A stretch of DNA of 37,947 nt from Phycisphaerae bacterium (GTDB lineage Bacteria; Planctomycetota; Phycisphaerae; UBA1845; UTPLA1): positions 1 to 37,947 of the forward strand of contig JAUIHO010000019.1 in NCBI GenBank assembly GCA_030432035.1, written 5' to 3'. Below the pieces are notes generated by a model that had not been told where the DNA came from, did not search any database, and saw only the letters and a program-made list of their open reading frames with translations. This document shows, one piece after another, positions 7,757-15,262 of this stretch. The translations under genes and the position numbers were made by a program. Every line of letters begins with the position of its first letter. Position 1 is the stretch's first letter.

Positions 7757-8221
7757 TCACCCGTTCGGAGGTAGCGTCACCAGCGTCAGCCAATACGTCT
7801 GCAATTCACGGATCGCCCCGATGAATTTATCCAGATCGACCGGCTTGGTCACAAACGAGTTACAACCGAGGTCATAGCTCTGCAGGATGTCGGTATCCTG
7901 ATCCGACGTCGTTAGCACCACAACGGGGATGTTGCGAAGCCGATCGTCGCGTTTTACTTGGTTCAGGATTTCGCGGCCACTGATCTTGGGCAGATTAAGG
8001 TCCAAGAAAATCAAGTCTGGCATGGGGGCTGATTCGGCGTCCGAGAAGTCCGCACGCTGGAATAAATAGTCCAATGCGGATTCACCATCTTCGACGACGC
8101 GCAGATCGATTTTCACCAAGTCGTTATCGAGTGCACGGCGCGTCAGTTGCTGATCGTCTGGGTCGTCTTCAACTAACAAAACGACGGCGGGCTTAAGCCT
8201 TGTTTGCGTTTGCGTGGTCAT
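7757..8221 (-). CDS. Single-domain response regulator (Rcp1-like receiver)
   Basis: This is a stand-alone receiver of 154 residues with no output domain. Acidic-pocket residues are in LLVEDDPDD (D19/D20), the phospho-Asp is D74 in IFLDLNLP, and K126 is in TKPVD. The LDLNLPKISGRE, CNSFVTKP and YWLTLVTLP wording is typical of the Rcp1 subfamily that partners phytochrome-type kinases. Its start lies inside the 3' end of the CheB-CheR-kinase gene, with a 29-base overlap, so translation is probably coupled and that kinase is the likely phosphate donor. The protein is closely similar to the receiver at 13859-14311. As it lacks an output domain, it probably acts by protein-protein contact or as a phosphorelay step, for instance through the Hpt protein. 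Confidence 0.95.
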   Translation of the reverse strand: MTTQTQTRLKPAVVLLVEDDPDDQQLTRRALDNDLVKIDLRVVEDGESALDYLFQRADFSDAESAPMPDLIFLDLNLPKISGREILNQVKRDDRLRNIPVVVLTTSDQDTDILQSYDLGCNSFVTKPVDLDKFIGAIRELQTYWLTLVTLPPNG

Positions 8222-11200
8222 GGGCTGGAGGGCCCCCTTTCTTAAACGCGAAGCGGAAGTGTGAGCCGCTACCAGGTGTGGATTCGACCCACATGCGTCC
8301 GCCGTGGCGTTCGACGGCTTTGCGACAGATGGTCAGACCGATGCCGGTGCCATCAGCCTTCGAGCGACCTTGCAGCCGCTTGAACGGCGCAAAAACTAAG
8401 TCGCGATAGTCTTCTTTAATACCGACGCCATTGTCTTCGACGCCGAGTACGATTTCGTCATTTTCTTCAATTGCGGTAAAGCGAATCTGTGGGGCACGAT
8501 CGTCCGCTCTGAATTTTAGCGCATTGCTGATCAGGTTTTGATAAAGCTGCGTAACCAGCGTGCGATCGCATTCAACTTCGGGCAAGTTATCGAAGCTGAT
8601 CTCGGCATTATTTTCGGCGATCGATGACGATGCTGCCTCTAAAGCGTCTTTAATACAGTCTGCTATGCGCGTTTTACTGCAGTTTAATTCGGCCTTTCCG
8701 GTCCGTGACAGAACCAAGAGATCCTGAACTAAGCTGCGCATGCGAGAGGCTGAATTGGTAATGACACGCAGGCTGTTTTTTATCTCGTTTTTATTTTCAT
8801 TTTCGACATCTTGTTCCAGTAGCCGTGTGTAGCTGATTAATTTGCGCAATGGTTCCTGCAAGTCATGCGATGCGATGTATGAAAACTCGTCTAGCTCTCG
8901 GTTGGATTCTTCCAACGCCCGGGCGTAACGCTCCAGTTCTTCCTGATGCTCCATTCGGTCGGTAATGTCGATATGGGCACCAGCCAATTGTCGCGAATCA
9001 TCGGGAAGGCCGCGCAGCCAACCGCCGACAGACAAGATCCAGCGGTAGGTACCGTTGGCATGGCGCAGGCGAAAGACGGAGCGATACTCTTCCGCGTGGC
9101 CGTCGATAAACTCCCGCGTCTTGGCCATCGCGTGTTCGCAGTCGTCTGGGTGCAAATGGGAGAACCATTCGTCAGCGTTTTCCCAACTTTCGCCGGGGGG
9201 TTTGCCAAGCTGTTCGAGGAACGAATCGTTAACAACAACTTGGCCAGTATCGACGTTCCAATCCCAAAGGCCGATGTTGCCAGCCTGAATGGCATAGTAA
9301 AGCCGGGCTTGCGTGTTCTTAATTTCCTGCTGGGCGCGAATACGTTCGGAAATATCTGCGATTGAACTCAAGACCATCAGACCTTCAGGTGTTTGGACGG
9401 CATTGAGCGCGATTTCAACCGGGAATTCGCTGCCATCCTTGCGAACGGCCGACAACATGCGATCCGCGCCCATGGGACGTGCGATCGGATTACGAAGATA
9501 GTCGCGTCGCAGTTCCTTGTGTTCGGTGGCCTTTTCAGCGGGGACAAGCTTTTCGATCGACTGCCCCACTAACTCGTTGGGGGCGTAACCAAACATCGTA
9601 TTCGCCGGTCCGTTGGCAAGGGCGATGGTGCCGCGTTCATCAACCATGAGTAGTGCGTTGGGAGAGTTTTCGACGACGGTGCGGAAGCGTTGTTCGCTCT
9701 GCCGCAATGCTGCTTCAGAGCTTCGCACCTGCGTCAAATCAATGAAAGTGAGAACAACGCCGGCAATTCTCTCTTTCTCATCTCGATAGGGCCGAACGCG
9801 CATGAGGAAGGGCGTGCCATCCGCTGTTACCACTTGCTCTTCGCGCTCTTCGGCATCTTCCTGCACATCGCGCACATAGCTCAGCACATCGACGTCCTTG
9901 AGATTGTGCGAAATATCCGAAATCGGGCGGCCAATGTCAGTAGCACGCAGATTAAACGCGCCGCGAATCGCAGGCGTGAATCGCCGAATCGTGAGTTCCG
10001 GATCGAGGAAGACCAGACCGATCTCGGTACTGGAGATCAGGTTATTAATGTCGTTCGATAGCTCGGTGAGTTCGACGATTTTCTGCTGATACTCGGCGTT
10101 TACGGTGTAAAGCTCTTCATTCACCGAGTGCAGTTCTTCGTTGGTCGATTGCAACTCTTCATTGGAAGAAACGAGTTCTTCGTTAGTGGATTGCAACTCT
10201 TCGTTGCTGGTTTCGAGCTCCTCAATCACGCTTTGCAGGTGTTCGCGCGATTGTTGGAGTTCGGTTTCCAGCGTTTGAATGCGCTCATCGGCAACCGCAT
10301 CGATATTGATCGTGGCAAGCCGATCGATCGGCGGCGCCTCGTGATGCTCGGCGATCTGTGTATGCGGGTGATCGAAGCGGAAGAATCGATACGCGTGCAA
10401 TTCATGTTGGCCGCGACCGGATAGTGCTTTGCACGAGATCGTCACTGGCTTTAGTTCGTCGTCGACCGATATGCTGAACGGCCCGAGCGCGACGGCCTGT
10501 TCACCATCGCTGGTACGTTGCAGTGCGGCGTTTATCGCCAGCTTAAGCTCCGGACGTACAAGAACAGGCAGTGCCGACGTGGGGCGACCCGTGCGGGCGG
10601 AAAAGTAGTTCTCCATCGCGCCGAAGACGTGTAAGACCTGACCTTCGCGATCGGTCAGTATGCCGGCCGGCACGACGTCATCGAGCAAGGCGTCGTACGC
10701 GTGGATGAGGTTCGGTGACTTTGGGGTGCGAAGCGCCATTGCGGCATTGCGGTTGGGTGTGTTGCGGAGGCCTGCGGATATCCGCTCGATATGCGGCAAT
10801 TGCATGTGGCGACGCTTGGTAAACATCTTCCAATGGCCGTCCACGACGTCGAATTCGGATGCGATGGCCCCAAGCGTTTCGCTCGCGCCCAGAAAGAGCG
10901 TGCCGCCTACACGCAGGGCAAAATGGAAGAGCGAAAGAACTTTGCGTTGAGTCTCGGGCTCAAGGTAGATCAACAGATTGCGACACGACAGCAAATCCAC
11001 GCGTGTGAACGGTGCGTCTTCGATCAGATTGTGTTGCGAAAAGACAATGCACTGTCGAATTTCGGGACGAATGATGTAGAGACCGTCGTCAAAGGTGAAG
11101 TAGCGGTCGCGTCGGTCAGGCGCGAGACGGTTAACAATCTCTTCTGGATAGCGCCCTTGCGACGCGACTTCAAGCGACCCCGCGTAGATATCCGTCGCAA

Positions 11201-12242
11201 AGAGCTTGAGGTTGAGGTCCAACCCAAGTACTTCGGCACGCTCATGAATTAACATGGCGATGGAATACGCTTCTTCACCGGTGGCGCAACCGGCGACCCA
11301 AACGCGAACGGCGTCGCCCGGCTTTTTCTGTTGCAGAATCTTGTCGATGGCTTCGGTTTGAAGCGTATTGAAAGCCTCTTCGTCGCGAAAGAATTCTGTT
11401 ACGCAGATGAGCAAATCCTGATAGAGATGCTGCAACTCAGTCGGGTCGTTGTGCAATCGGCTCGCGTAAGACTCGATCGAATCGTATCGACCGATGAGTA
11501 AGCGCCGTTCGATTCGTCGCGTGATTGTGCTGCGCTTGTAATAGCTAAAGTCGAGTTTAAATCGCTCGCGCAGCATGCGCATGATGTCATTGACGATGTC
11601 GGTCGAGGATTCCTGATCGGGTACACCCGGTAACGCACGGTTTTGCTCAGGATCGATTACGTATCGGGCCAAAGCGGCGGGCATTTTGTCCGGCGGCAGA
11701 ATCCAATCGACAAAGCCCGTATTGATCGCGCTGCGCGGCATGCCGTCAAACTTGGCCGTTGCCGGGTCTTGCGCGACGGTCAAGCCACCGGCTTCGGCAA
11801 CATTTACGAGGCTGCGCGAACCATCGCTACCTGAACCCGACAACACCACGGCAATCGCACGTTGCCCGACGTTGGAAGCGAGCGAGCGGAAGAACGTGTC
11901 GATCGGCAGGTGCAGGGTTTCGGTATCGTCCCGATCGACCAATATCAGCCGATCGTCTTCGACGGTCATGTCCTTCTTTGGGGAGATCAGATAGATATGG
12001 TCCGCCTCGATCGGCATGCCGCTTTCGGCGCGCTGAATGGGCAGATCCGTCTTGCGCGCCAGCAATTCACCCATCAGGCTTTCGAATTCGGGCGACAGGT
12101 GTTGCACCACGACGTACGCAATTCCGCTGTCGGGCACGGCATTGCGAAAGAAATCTTCCAGGGGTTCCAGCCCGCCTGCCGAAGCGCCGATACCGGCGAT
12201 GAATGGGGCGGCGGCGATATTTTGGTTGGCTGTGTCTTCCAT
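8193..12242 (-). CDS. CheB-CheR-PAS-histidine kinase fusion sensor
   Basis: This large cytoplasmic fusion of 1349 residues has no transmembrane segment. Residues 12-195 are a CheB methylesterase domain with its triad intact: S21 in GASAGG, H48 in VVQHLSP, D140 in GSGSDG. Residues 215-480 are a CheR methyltransferase with the SAM-binding [10 protein letters not shown] at 318-327 and [11 protein letters not shown] near 417. Residues about 655-722 form a coiled coil built of NEEL/STNEEL repeats. Three PAS-like units follow at about 730-840, 848-968 and 975-1096. The kinase has HisKA H1126 in SHDLQEP, N-box N1240, and DNGVGI and GTGIGL ATP motifs ending at 1335. CheB and CheR normally act on chemoreceptor glutamates, but no receptor, CheA or CheW is nearby, so this is probably a sensor with self- or partner-methylation. 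It overlaps its receiver gene. Confidence 0.95.
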   Translation of the reverse strand: MEDTANQNIAAAPFIAGIGASAGGLEPLEDFFRNAVPDSGIAYVVVQHLSPEFESLMGELLARKTDLPIQRAESGMPIEADHIYLISPKKDMTVEDDRLILVDRDDTETLHLPIDTFFRSLASNVGQRAIAVVLSGSGSDGSRSLVNVAEAGGLTVAQDPATAKFDGMPRSAINTGFVDWILPPDKMPAALARYVIDPEQNRALPGVPDQESSTDIVNDIMRMLRERFKLDFSYYKRSTITRRIERRLLIGRYDSIESYASRLHNDPTELQHLYQDLLICVTEFFRDEEAFNTLQTEAIDKILQQKKPGDAVRVWVAGCATGEEAYSIAMLIHERAEVLGLDLNLKLFATDIYAGSLEVASQGRYPEEIVNRLAPDRRDRYFTFDDGLYIIRPEIRQCIVFSQHNLIEDAPFTRVDLLSCRNLLIYLEPETQRKVLSLFHFALRVGGTLFLGASETLGAIASEFDVVDGHWKMFTKRRHMQLPHIERISAGLRNTPNRNAAMALRTPKSPNLIHAYDALLDDVVPAGILTDREGQVLHVFGAMENYFSARTGRPTSALPVLVRPELKLAINAALQRTSDGEQAVALGPFSISVDDELKPVTISCKALSGRGQHELHAYRFFRFDHPHTQIAEHHEAPPIDRLATINIDAVADERIQTLETELQQSREHLQSVIEELETSNEELQSTNEELVSSNEELQSTNEELHSVNEELYTVNAEYQQKIVELTELSNDINNLISSTEIGLVFLDPELTIRRFTPAIRGAFNLRATDIGRPISDISHNLKDVDVLSYVRDVQEDAEEREEQVVTADGTPFLMRVRPYRDEKERIAGVVLTFIDLTQVRSSEAALRQSEQRFRTVVENSPNALLMVDERGTIALANGPANTMFGYAPNELVGQSIEKLVPAEKATEHKELRRDYLRNPIARPMGADRMLSAVRKDGSEFPVEIALNAVQTPEGLMVLSSIADISERIRAQQEIKNTQARLYYAIQAGNIGLWDWNVDTGQVVVNDSFLEQLGKPPGESWENADEWFSHLHPDDCEHAMAKTREFIDGHAEEYRSVFRLRHANGTYRWILSVGGWLRGLPDDSRQLAGAHIDITDRMEHQEELERYARALEESNRELDEFSYIASHDLQEPLRKLISYTRLLEQDVENENKNEIKNSLRVITNSASRMRSLVQDLLVLSRTGKAELNCSKTRIADCIKDALEAASSSIAENNAEISFDNLPEVECDRTLVTQLYQNLISNALKFRADDRAPQIRFTAIEENDEIVLGVEDNGVGIKEDYRDLVFAPFKRLQGRSKADGTGIGLTICRKAVERHGGRMWVESTPGSGSHFRFAFKKGGPPAHDHANANKA

Positions 12243-12564
12243 TGGGCAATCGTTCGTTTCTGGATAGTTTTCGATGACAGGCGGAGCACTGACCGCAACA
12301 GATCTAGGCCCTCGACCGCACCCAATAAGTATGTGTAAGTTTCATAAAATCGCAATGATATTGTGCCATTTGTTTCCAAGAAATCGGGTTTCCGGTTTTA
12401 AAGAGCGTTGCTGGGTTTGAATCGATACTTAATTGCCATTGCAAGTGTATAACTCATTTGTTTTCAGATAGATATGAATGTTCGGCTTTCGTGGCGCGAC
12501 GGAGATCGATCTAACTGCGTAAATCACATTCGATTAGTAAAACAAACCCCTGTCATCTTGAGCA

Positions 12565-12576
12565 ATTGTGCACAAT
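12565..12576. promoter_or_regulatory. Perfect 12-bp palindrome, candidate operator
   Basis: ATTGTGCACAAT is an exact 12-base palindrome near the middle of the gap between the divergent kinase genes, about 170 bases before the rightward start codon. Its position and symmetry fit a dimeric regulator site serving both operons. A partial half-site-like GTTGCACA occurs at 12691-12698. No regulator has been identified. Confidence 0.4.
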
Positions 12577-12663
12577 CGTCTCATTAACAGCACGCATTTG
12601 GTAGCACCGAATAAATTCGAATGACGGGAGATTTTTGCATAGCTATCTTAAATTAGCATTATC

Positions 12664-12690
12664 TTGAAACAAACGAATGCGTGTTATGAT
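12664..12690 (+). promoter_or_regulatory. Weak sigma70-like promoter candidate
   Basis: TTGAAA (12664-12669) and TATGAT (12685-12690) are separated by 15 bases, shorter than the usual 17. The predicted transcription start would be near 12697, about 48 bases before the ethylene-receptor-like kinase. The poor spacing keeps confidence low. Confidence 0.25.
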
Positions 12691-12744
12691 GTTGCACATC
12701 GCGGGTTGTGGTCGATCTAATCTTTTAGGCACAGAAAGATCACG

Positions 12745-13866
12745 ATGTTTGACAAGTTGCTACTCATCTTCGATGTCTCCGGTTTTCCACCGCGCTGGTC
12801 CTGCGGCCTCTGGAGTTCCCTACACGGTTGGACGCACATCATTGCCGATGTTTTGACGGCTCTTGCTTACTTTGCTATTCCATTGACGTTGGCGGTGTTT
12901 GTTTCGAAGCGGCGCGACGTGCCGTTTTCCTGGCTGCTCTGGCTTTTTTGTGCTTTCATTTTCTCCTGCGGATCGGTACACCTGATCGAAGCGACGATTT
13001 TCTGGCACCCGTGGTATCGTTTATCCGCAGTTGCAAAAGTCCTAACTGCGGGCTTTTCACTGATGACGGTCGTTGCGTTGATAAAAGTGTTGCCAGAAGC
13101 GCTGAAGCTTCCGGGAATGGCCGATGTGAATCGCCGACTGGAAGTTGAGGTCGAAGAGCGCAAGCGCGTGAATCAAACATTAGCGCTCAAAAACCGTGAG
13201 CTCGAAGACTTCGCTTATATCGTGTCGCACGATCTGCAAGAGCCGTTGCGGGCGATTAGCTCGTTTAGCGGGTTGCTGAAAGGCGACTTGGGGGAGAATC
13301 TTCCCGACGTTGCTCGTGACGACCTGACGCATATTTTGAATTCGACCGAGCGGATGCAGCAGATGGTGAAGGACCTTCTGCGTTTATCGCGTGCGGGTCG
13401 TGACGAACTCAAGAAAGAGCTGACGCCGCTACAAGAGTGCGTGGATGACGCCATCGGACAAATGGAGTTGCGAATTGCCTCCAGCGAAGCACGTATTACG
13501 ACATGCGGTCTGCCTACGATGACGGTCGACCGCCGGTTGATTACCCAACTTTTTCAGAATTTGATTAGCAACGCCATAAAATTTACGAAAGATAGTCAGC
13601 GGCCGACCATTGAAATCACCTATGATGGTAATGGTGTGTTCGGTGTAAAAGACAGCGGAATTGGGATTGACCCGGCTTATGCGAAGACGATCTTCAATCC
13701 GTTTAAGCGCTTGCACGCGCGCGATGCCTACGAGGGCACCGGCATCGGGCTTTCCATCTGCCGTAAAGCCGTCGAACGCCATGGGGGGCGAATCTGGGTA
13801 GAGTCCCAACCGGGCTCCGGATCGCATTTCTTGTTCACGTTGTCACCCGGATCGAAAGATGACTGA
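12745..13866 (+). CDS. Histidine kinase with ethylene-receptor-like membrane sensor domain
   Basis: This membrane kinase has 373 residues. Three hydrophobic helices (about 33-53, 62-82, 91-116) match the ethylene-binding domain of plant ETR1. D35, Y42, F43, I45, P46, I72, C75 and H79 sit at a constant +10 offset from ETR1 D25, Y32, F33, I35, P36, I62, C65 and H69. C75 and H79 correspond to the Cu(I) ligands. A short coiled coil (128-155) leads to HisKA with H162 in SHDLQEP, N-box N277, DSGIGI at 303-308 and GTGIGL at 331-336. The kinase core closely resembles that of the divergent CheB-CheR fusion. No GAF domain is present, unlike ETR1. Related domains are known in cyanobacteria. The ligand here is unproven. 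The gene overlaps the receiver gene by eight bases. Confidence 0.93.
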   Translation: MFDKLLLIFDVSGFPPRWSCGLWSSLHGWTHIIADVLTALAYFAIPLTLAVFVSKRRDVPFSWLLWLFCAFIFSCGSVHLIEATIFWHPWYRLSAVAKVLTAGFSLMTVVALIKVLPEALKLPGMADVNRRLEVEVEERKRVNQTLALKNRELEDFAYIVSHDLQEPLRAISSFSGLLKGDLGENLPDVARDDLTHILNSTERMQQMVKDLLRLSRAGRDELKKELTPLQECVDDAIGQMELRIASSEARITTCGLPTMTVDRRLITQLFQNLISNAIKFTKDSQRPTIEITYDGNGVFGVKDSGIGIDPAYAKTIFNPFKRLHARDAYEGTGIGLSICRKAVERHGGRIWVESQPGSGSHFLFTLSPGSKDD

Positions 13867-14311
13867 TTCTACGCGTCCTGTCATTTTGCTGGTTGAAGAT
13901 TCTCCTGCGGATCAGGAACTGACCCGTCGGGCGTTTTTGGATACGCTTTTTCAGGTGGACCTGCGCGTCGTCAATGATGGCGAAGAGGCGCTGGATTATT
14001 TGCATCGACGAGGTGCGTATCGTTCGTCCGAAAGTTCTCCGACGCCGAATCTGGTATTGCTCGATCTGAACCTTCCCCGCATGGACGGCCGCGAAGTATT
14101 AAGCCACATGCGCCAGGAAGATGTTTTCGCAGGTATTCCCGTTGTGATTCTCACCAGCTCCGACGATGAACGCGAGGTCAAGAAGGGCTACGAACTCGGG
14201 TGCAATTCCTACGTGACCAAGCCGACGACGTTCGAAGGTTTCGTGATCATGATTCGCAACCTGCTCGACTATTGGTTGGATCTCGTGCGCCTACCGACGG
14301 CCGCCGGCTAA
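13859..14311 (+). CDS. Single-domain response regulator (Rcp1-like receiver)
   Basis: This is a stand-alone receiver of 150 residues. LLVEDSPAD supplies the acidic pocket, D69 in LLDLNLPRMDG is the phospho-acceptor, and K121 is in TKPTT. Its ATG lies within the last codons of the ethylene-receptor-like kinase gene, an eight-base overlap that suggests coupled translation and a cognate pair. Much of its wording (LTRRAF, DLRVVNDGEEALDYL, CNSYVTKP, YWLDLVRLP) is shared with the receiver at 7757-8221, so the two probably arose by duplication together with their kinases. There is no output domain; a direct protein target or an onward phosphorelay is expected. The SDR gene begins about 33 bases later on the same strand. 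Confidence 0.95.
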   Translation: MTDSTRPVILLVEDSPADQELTRRAFLDTLFQVDLRVVNDGEEALDYLHRRGAYRSSESSPTPNLVLLDLNLPRMDGREVLSHMRQEDVFAGIPVVILTSSDDEREVKKGYELGCNSYVTKPTTFEGFVIMIRNLLDYWLDLVRLPTAAG

Positions 14312-14344
14312 TAGGAATTCTGCCGATCTGCTATATTGCGGGGC

Positions 14345-15118
14345 ATGGCTTCTCAAAACCAAACTTCCAAGGATATTCTCGTAACCGGTGCCGCTTCGGG
14401 CATCGGCTTTGCTACGGCCCGACATTTGGCGACGGATGGTCGCCGCGTTTGGCTGGCGGATATCGATGCCGCGCGCTTGGATGCAGCGGCGCAGTCGCTT
14501 GATGGTGCCGTTGCCGTGCCGCTCGACGTTTGCGACGAAGCCGGTTGGCAGGCGGCGGTCGAGACGATGCGCAACGACGGCGCAAACGTGAGAGCCGTTG
14601 TTCACGCCGCCGGGATTTCAGCCGCCGCACCGATCGCCGAGACCAGCCTTTCCGAATGGCGGCGCATTCATGCCGTGAACCTCGACGGCGCATTTCTAGC
14701 GATCAAGTTTTCCGCAGAGTTATTTTGTGAAGGTGGTGGCGCGATCGTGCACATCGCGTCGGCCTCGGGCATGCGTCCCACGGCGGGGGCCGCGGCCTAT
14801 TGCAGCAGCAAGGCGGCCGTGCGAATGCTTACGCGCGTCGCGGCGCTGGAACTGAAGCCGCGCGGCATTCGCGTGAACTGCATCTGCCCGGGGGGCGTTC
14901 GCACGCCCATGTGGCAGTCGATGGATTTCTTCCAAGCCGCCGTTAAGCGCCTCGGTTCGGTCGATGCCGCCTATCGGGAAATGGAAACGCAGGGCGGTTG
15001 CCGATTCGCGACGCCGGAGGATATCGCGGCGACGGTTGCGTTTCTGCTGTCGGATGCGGCCAAGCTGATGACGGGGGCGGAAGTGGTGTTGGATGATGGG
15101 TTTACGTTGGGGGGATAG
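14345..15118 (+). CDS. Short-chain dehydrogenase/reductase (SDR, classical)
   Basis: This classical SDR has 257 residues. The NAD(P)-binding TGAASGIG is at 14-21, an HAAG block (variant of NNAG) at 87-90, and the catalytic set is N112, Ser139/Ser141 and Y152-x3-K156 (YCSSK). The ICPGGVRTPM segment follows the active site, and the C-terminus has the usual LLSDAAKLMTGAEVVLDDG end. Asp39 after the second strand (LADIDA) favours NAD(H) over NADP(H). The substrate cannot be told from sequence. ATG 14345 is used; TTG 14336 would add three residues. It follows the receiver gene closely, so it may share that transcript, though a functional link to signalling is not evident. Confidence 0.93.
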   Translation: MASQNQTSKDILVTGAASGIGFATARHLATDGRRVWLADIDAARLDAAAQSLDGAVAVPLDVCDEAGWQAAVETMRNDGANVRAVVHAAGISAAAPIAETSLSEWRRIHAVNLDGAFLAIKFSAELFCEGGGAIVHIASASGMRPTAGAAAYCSSKAAVRMLTRVAALELKPRGIRVNCICPGGVRTPMWQSMDFFQAAVKRLGSVDAAYREMETQGGCRFATPEDIAATVAFLLSDAAKLMTGAEVVLDDGFTLGG

Positions 15119-15262
15119 TTGTTTCGTCCCGATCAACTAACCTTAAAGCGGCTGTTAGGTCTTGTTTAACATCGGTCGTTGGAATTTAAGGCCAATCGCC
15201 ATCACAATACGGTCGAATCGTTGATACTCGAATGAAGCCAAAAAAAGAAAAAGGTGACACGT

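Larger units (their letters stand above)
12243..12744. other. Divergent control region between two sensor-kinase operons
   Basis: This 502-base AT-rich gap has no supported gene. It must hold promoters for both divergent kinase operons. It contains a perfect palindrome (12565-12576) and a weak promoter candidate for the rightward operon (12664-12690). A 37-codon frame beginning near 12475 lacks a ribosome site and was not called. No convincing promoter was found for the leftward operon. Confidence 0.7.

Noticed and set aside
12475..12588. Short frame of about 37 codons in the kinase control region
   Set aside because: No ribosome site, no hydrophobic or conserved character; probably chance.
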